Positions 61,680 to 64,000 of a stretch of 64,000 nucleotides of DNA are shown piece after piece; position 1 is the stretch's first letter; each line of letters opens with the position of its first letter. Below the pieces are notes generated by a model. The model searched no databases. It was not told where the DNA came from and saw nothing but the letters and a program-made list of their open reading frames with translations. This DNA comes from Sphagnum magellanicum (Eukaryota > Streptophyta > Sphagnopsida > Sphagnales > Sphagnaceae). Both the position numbers and the translations under genes were made by a program. The stretch is taken from NCBI GenBank assembly GCA_021904315.1, contig CM038924.1:17504051-17568050 (forward strand). Reading direction: 5' to 3'.

Positions 61680-62989
61680 TTAGAGTTGCTTTCGTTTTGG
61701 GAACTTGGCAAAACAAACAACTTCATGATGTCCTTCTTTCCCACAATAATCACAAAAGAGATCCTCGGAAGGAATGTTGCACTCATTAACTTTGTGGGCA
61801 AGATTGCCACAATAATTGTAATAAGGTAAGATGGGTGCAGCTGAATGCACTGCTTTAGCCCTTGAAGTAGAATGTGATGATTTGGTTGGCACAACTGGTG
61901 GAGGTTGAGGCTTTGAACGTGATGGAGGCCTCATAGTACTGGCCTCATAGTGTGCATGAACCAGTTCCAATTTTTCAAAAATGTTGTACACATCCAGCAA
62001 AGAGTACGAATCCCCAAATTTTGCAAAATCTCGTTGTAAAACCTACACATGGAGTGTCGAAGTACCTTCCAATGAACGAAAATATCGATGGGCAATTTCC
62101 AGGTCTCTAATGTTCTGAGTATCTTCTTTAAGCTTAAGAAGCCTCATGTAAAGCATCTTGAGAGTTTCATCCTTCTGCCGAGAGAATGTGGCAAGCTGCA
62201 GAATGTTTTCAGAACTCTTGATTGAAAATTCTAGCTCAAGAACTCGAAAGAATTCCCCCACTAGATTAGTAAAAGCTAATGCATTGATGGTGGGAGGAAT
62301 GTTTGCAGTAGCAACAATGAATTGTTGAGGAGAAAAGTTTACTACAATAGGTACCAGGTCTGGATTATTGGGCATAATCCTATGATGTGCAATAGTACCT
62401 TGTAATGCAACTTGAAAAGCGGTGGCGGTGGCGATGGTTGTGGCATAAGTTGGATTGGGGATTTAAGTAACACCCATAATCCTTAGAGAATGTTGTTCGT
62501 AGACATCCAATGCTTCATAATGCACATAATGGGCCAATTATTTGAATATGAATGCCTTAGTGTAATTAGTGTCATATTTAAGCTCCAATTCACAATTGCC
62601 TTAAATTCTCTCAAAGAAATGATACCTGGCCTTTCGTTAAACTTCTTAATTTTTTTAGAAGAACTCTTGACCTCCATGGTGTATATGGGTGTAAACGTAA
62701 CAACTTACACCGGAATATATGATGATGGTGTGAAAGTAGGTGCACCACTAGTAGGCGTACCCCACTAATTAACCATTCCAAATGGACTTTGATGTACCGT
62801 TGATGTTGTGTAATTTGACCCTGAATTCCTGGTAGGAATTATACTCGATGACGGTGGTGTTATAGATGCTTGATGGTCTCGTCGTGAAAATCGTGAGCTT
62901 AAAAAAATCAATTCAAAGGATTGTGTGTTATTTCGTAACTAATATTTGGGCTTTGGCTGAGCAGTAGTGCTTTCATCATCCGAGGACAT
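61680..62989 (-). pseudogene. Gag of the gypsy element, with CCHC zinc knuckles, broken
   Basis: The likely start is the ATG at 62,989 (MSSDDESTTAQPKPKY then a stop). The same frame continues through two more stops to MEVKSSSKKIKKFNERPG at 62,677, a retrotransposon-gag beginning. A frame change before 62,375 leads to the gag core, stopped at 62,043-62,045. The C-terminal part (62,000-61,680) has two knuckles: the first (61,820-61,779) has Tyr in place of the first Cys, while the second, CDYCGKEGHHEVVC at 61,754-61,713, is intact. Gag packages the RNA and forms the particle. Confidence 0.85.
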
Positions 62990-64000
62990 GGTGTTGTCCC
63001 ATGCCCTAAAATGTTGTGATAATACACAACACAAAAAAATTCTAACACAATGTACAATTTGAAGAATACAGTGCATTGATGGGAATGACCCGTGACACAC
63101 AGAGATTGCATGGAGGTCAAACGAACGTTGGACGAAGGTCGGATGGAAATCAAACAGATGTTGGATGAGAAGGCAGGATGACAAAACAGTACGTAGGACG
63201 GTATGATATAGGACGTAGGACGGTAGGCGCATGACGTAGGACGACATGACAATAGGACAACAGGACGCAGGATCGACGGATGGAAGTCCGTGGACGAAAG
63301 TCCAATAGACGGAAGTCGGATGGAAGTTCGACGAAAATCCGACGGAAGTCGGACGGACGTCCGACGAAAGTTCGATTGACATCGGACGTGCAGAGCTTAG
63401 CCATCGTTGCTGCGATGGCGGGCGGTGGTCCTACACTCCAACTCGTCAACGTAACGTTGTAGCGATGGCAGAGTTACGGTGATGGCCGAGAGCACTATAG
63501 CACGTGACGCTGTTGCGACGATGGTTGGGAGCGCTACAGCTCGCGACGTTGCTACAGTGTTGGCCGGCAGCGTTGCTGCAACTTGCGGCGATGCTACGGC
63601 GCTGGCTGGCAACGCGCTGCAGTTCACAGCGCTACTGTGATGGCCAGCAACATGCTGGACCTCGCAGCGCGCTACAGCCCTAGCCAACGCTGCGTTGCAA
63701 TGTTTCTTTTTTATTTATTTATTTATTTATTTTTACTCGAAAACTATAAGAGAGAAAAAGAATGGGAGAAAGAGAGAAATTTTGAAACCTGCTCTCTAGT
63801 GTCCTGGCTTCATTGGTTGTAAGAAATGTAATAACGCAAGCTCCCTCCAACAACACTAGTAGCAACATTAGTAACGCGCTCCTTCTGGCAGCAACAACAC
63901 GAATAACAACAATTCAAGAATTTCAAAAGCACAAGAAATCTGTTACTTTCAACATTAAACAACAAGGAATAGAGTTTTCTAGAATTGAATTGCAATGAAA
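62990..64000. other. Region upstream of gag; leader or LTR not resolved
   Basis: No primer-binding site complementary to initiator Met-tRNA and no LTR matching the far end of the element could be found. The stretch 63,100-63,690 is unusually GC- and CpG-rich. An ATTT repeat lies at about 63,710-63,735. The last 200 bases show nothing recognisable. Confidence 0.45.
63100..63690 (+). repeat. CpG-rich degenerate repeats upstream of the gypsy gag
   Basis: Two kinds of drifted repeat follow each other: ACGTAGGACGG / GACGGAAGTCGGA-like units (63,100-63,390), then GCGATG.. / CGCTACAGC / GCTGGC.GCAACG-like units (63,400-63,690). The stretch is far more GC-rich than anything within 15 kb. It could be part of the element's leader or LTR. 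Confidence 0.55.

Larger units (their letters stand above)
55816..62989 (-). mobile_element. Decayed Ty3/gypsy retrotransposon with embedded C5 methyltransferase and C-terminal PHD finger
   Basis: Reading the minus strand from 62,989 gives gag, zinc knuckles, protease, C5-methyltransferase-like domain, RT, RNase H, integrase and PHD finger. The RT-RNase H-integrase order is that of Ty3/gypsy. From about 62,375 to 56,840 nearly all recognisable domains share one frame, broken mainly by stop codons, with one local frame excursion (about 59,340-59,130). The last part (about 56,830-55,816) is in another frame. This points to an ancestral single gag-pol polyprotein of roughly 2,390 codons. LTRs and a primer-binding site were not found within the window. 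The copy cannot encode functional proteins. Confidence 0.93.

Noticed and set aside
62908..63449. Minus-strand open frames of 114 and 147 codons
   Set aside because: They come from the CpG-rich degenerate repeats; only the short piece from the ATG at 62,989 fits the gag start.
1..64000. CRISPR arrays, bacterial operons, ribosomal RNA genes
   Set aside because: No regular repeat-spacer array, no clustered prokaryote-type genes and no rRNA signature; all gene features are eukaryotic.

Overview
The window reads as nuclear DNA of a land plant with a large, AT-rich, repeat-rich genome. Evidence: two intron-bearing genes of plant type, plant-type telomere repeats (TTTAGGG) scattered inside the sequence, a decayed Ty3/gypsy element, a CACTA-type element, small inverted-repeat elements and many simple repeats. 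I cannot fix the lineage from sequence alone. A fern, lycophyte, bryophyte or gymnosperm seems as likely as a flowering plant.

Layout. From 1 to about 36.6 kb I see no convincing gene. This stretch holds minisatellites (45-bp unit at 2.27 kb, 51-bp unit at 19.63 kb), a 1-kb degenerate tandem array (10.86-11.83 kb), an almost perfect 80-bp inverted repeat around a telomere-like loop (15.17-15.34 kb), three copies of a ~310-bp short-TIR element (17.5, 18.4 and 20.8 kb), long G or C homopolymers and a dispersed ~100-bp repeat family. From 36.6 to 40.9 kb lies a complete BOI/SBP1-type RING E3 ligase gene on the plus strand (four coding exons, 383 codons) with a long GC-rich leader. Just downstream is a ~1.5-kb element with long imperfect terminal inverted repeats (40.76-42.24 kb). 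A second complete gene lies on the minus strand at 44.77-46.69 kb: three exons, 317 codons, a conserved-looking protein of unknown function with a C-terminal coiled coil and one GC-AG intron. Its upstream side (46.9-48.1 kb) has a perfect 27-bp hairpin and a purine-rich stretch that may be leader or decayed coding sequence. From 48 to 52.9 kb I see no gene. A 2.17-kb non-autonomous CACTA-like element fills 52,969-55,141.

The most striking part is 55.8-63.0 kb on the minus strand: a decayed Ty3/gypsy polyprotein of about 7.2 kb. In transcription order it has gag with zinc knuckles, a retropepsin-like protease, a cytosine-C5 DNA methyltransferase-like domain between protease and reverse transcriptase, then RT, RNase H, an H2C2/DDE integrase and a PHD finger at the very C-terminus. 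A retroelement carrying both a DNA methyltransferase and a histone-reader-type finger could in principle write and read chromatin marks. This copy is dead: it has many stop codons, several frame changes, three Cys-to-Tyr losses in the PHD finger and a changed protease active site. No LTR pair could be recognised, and the upstream LTR may lie beyond the window end.
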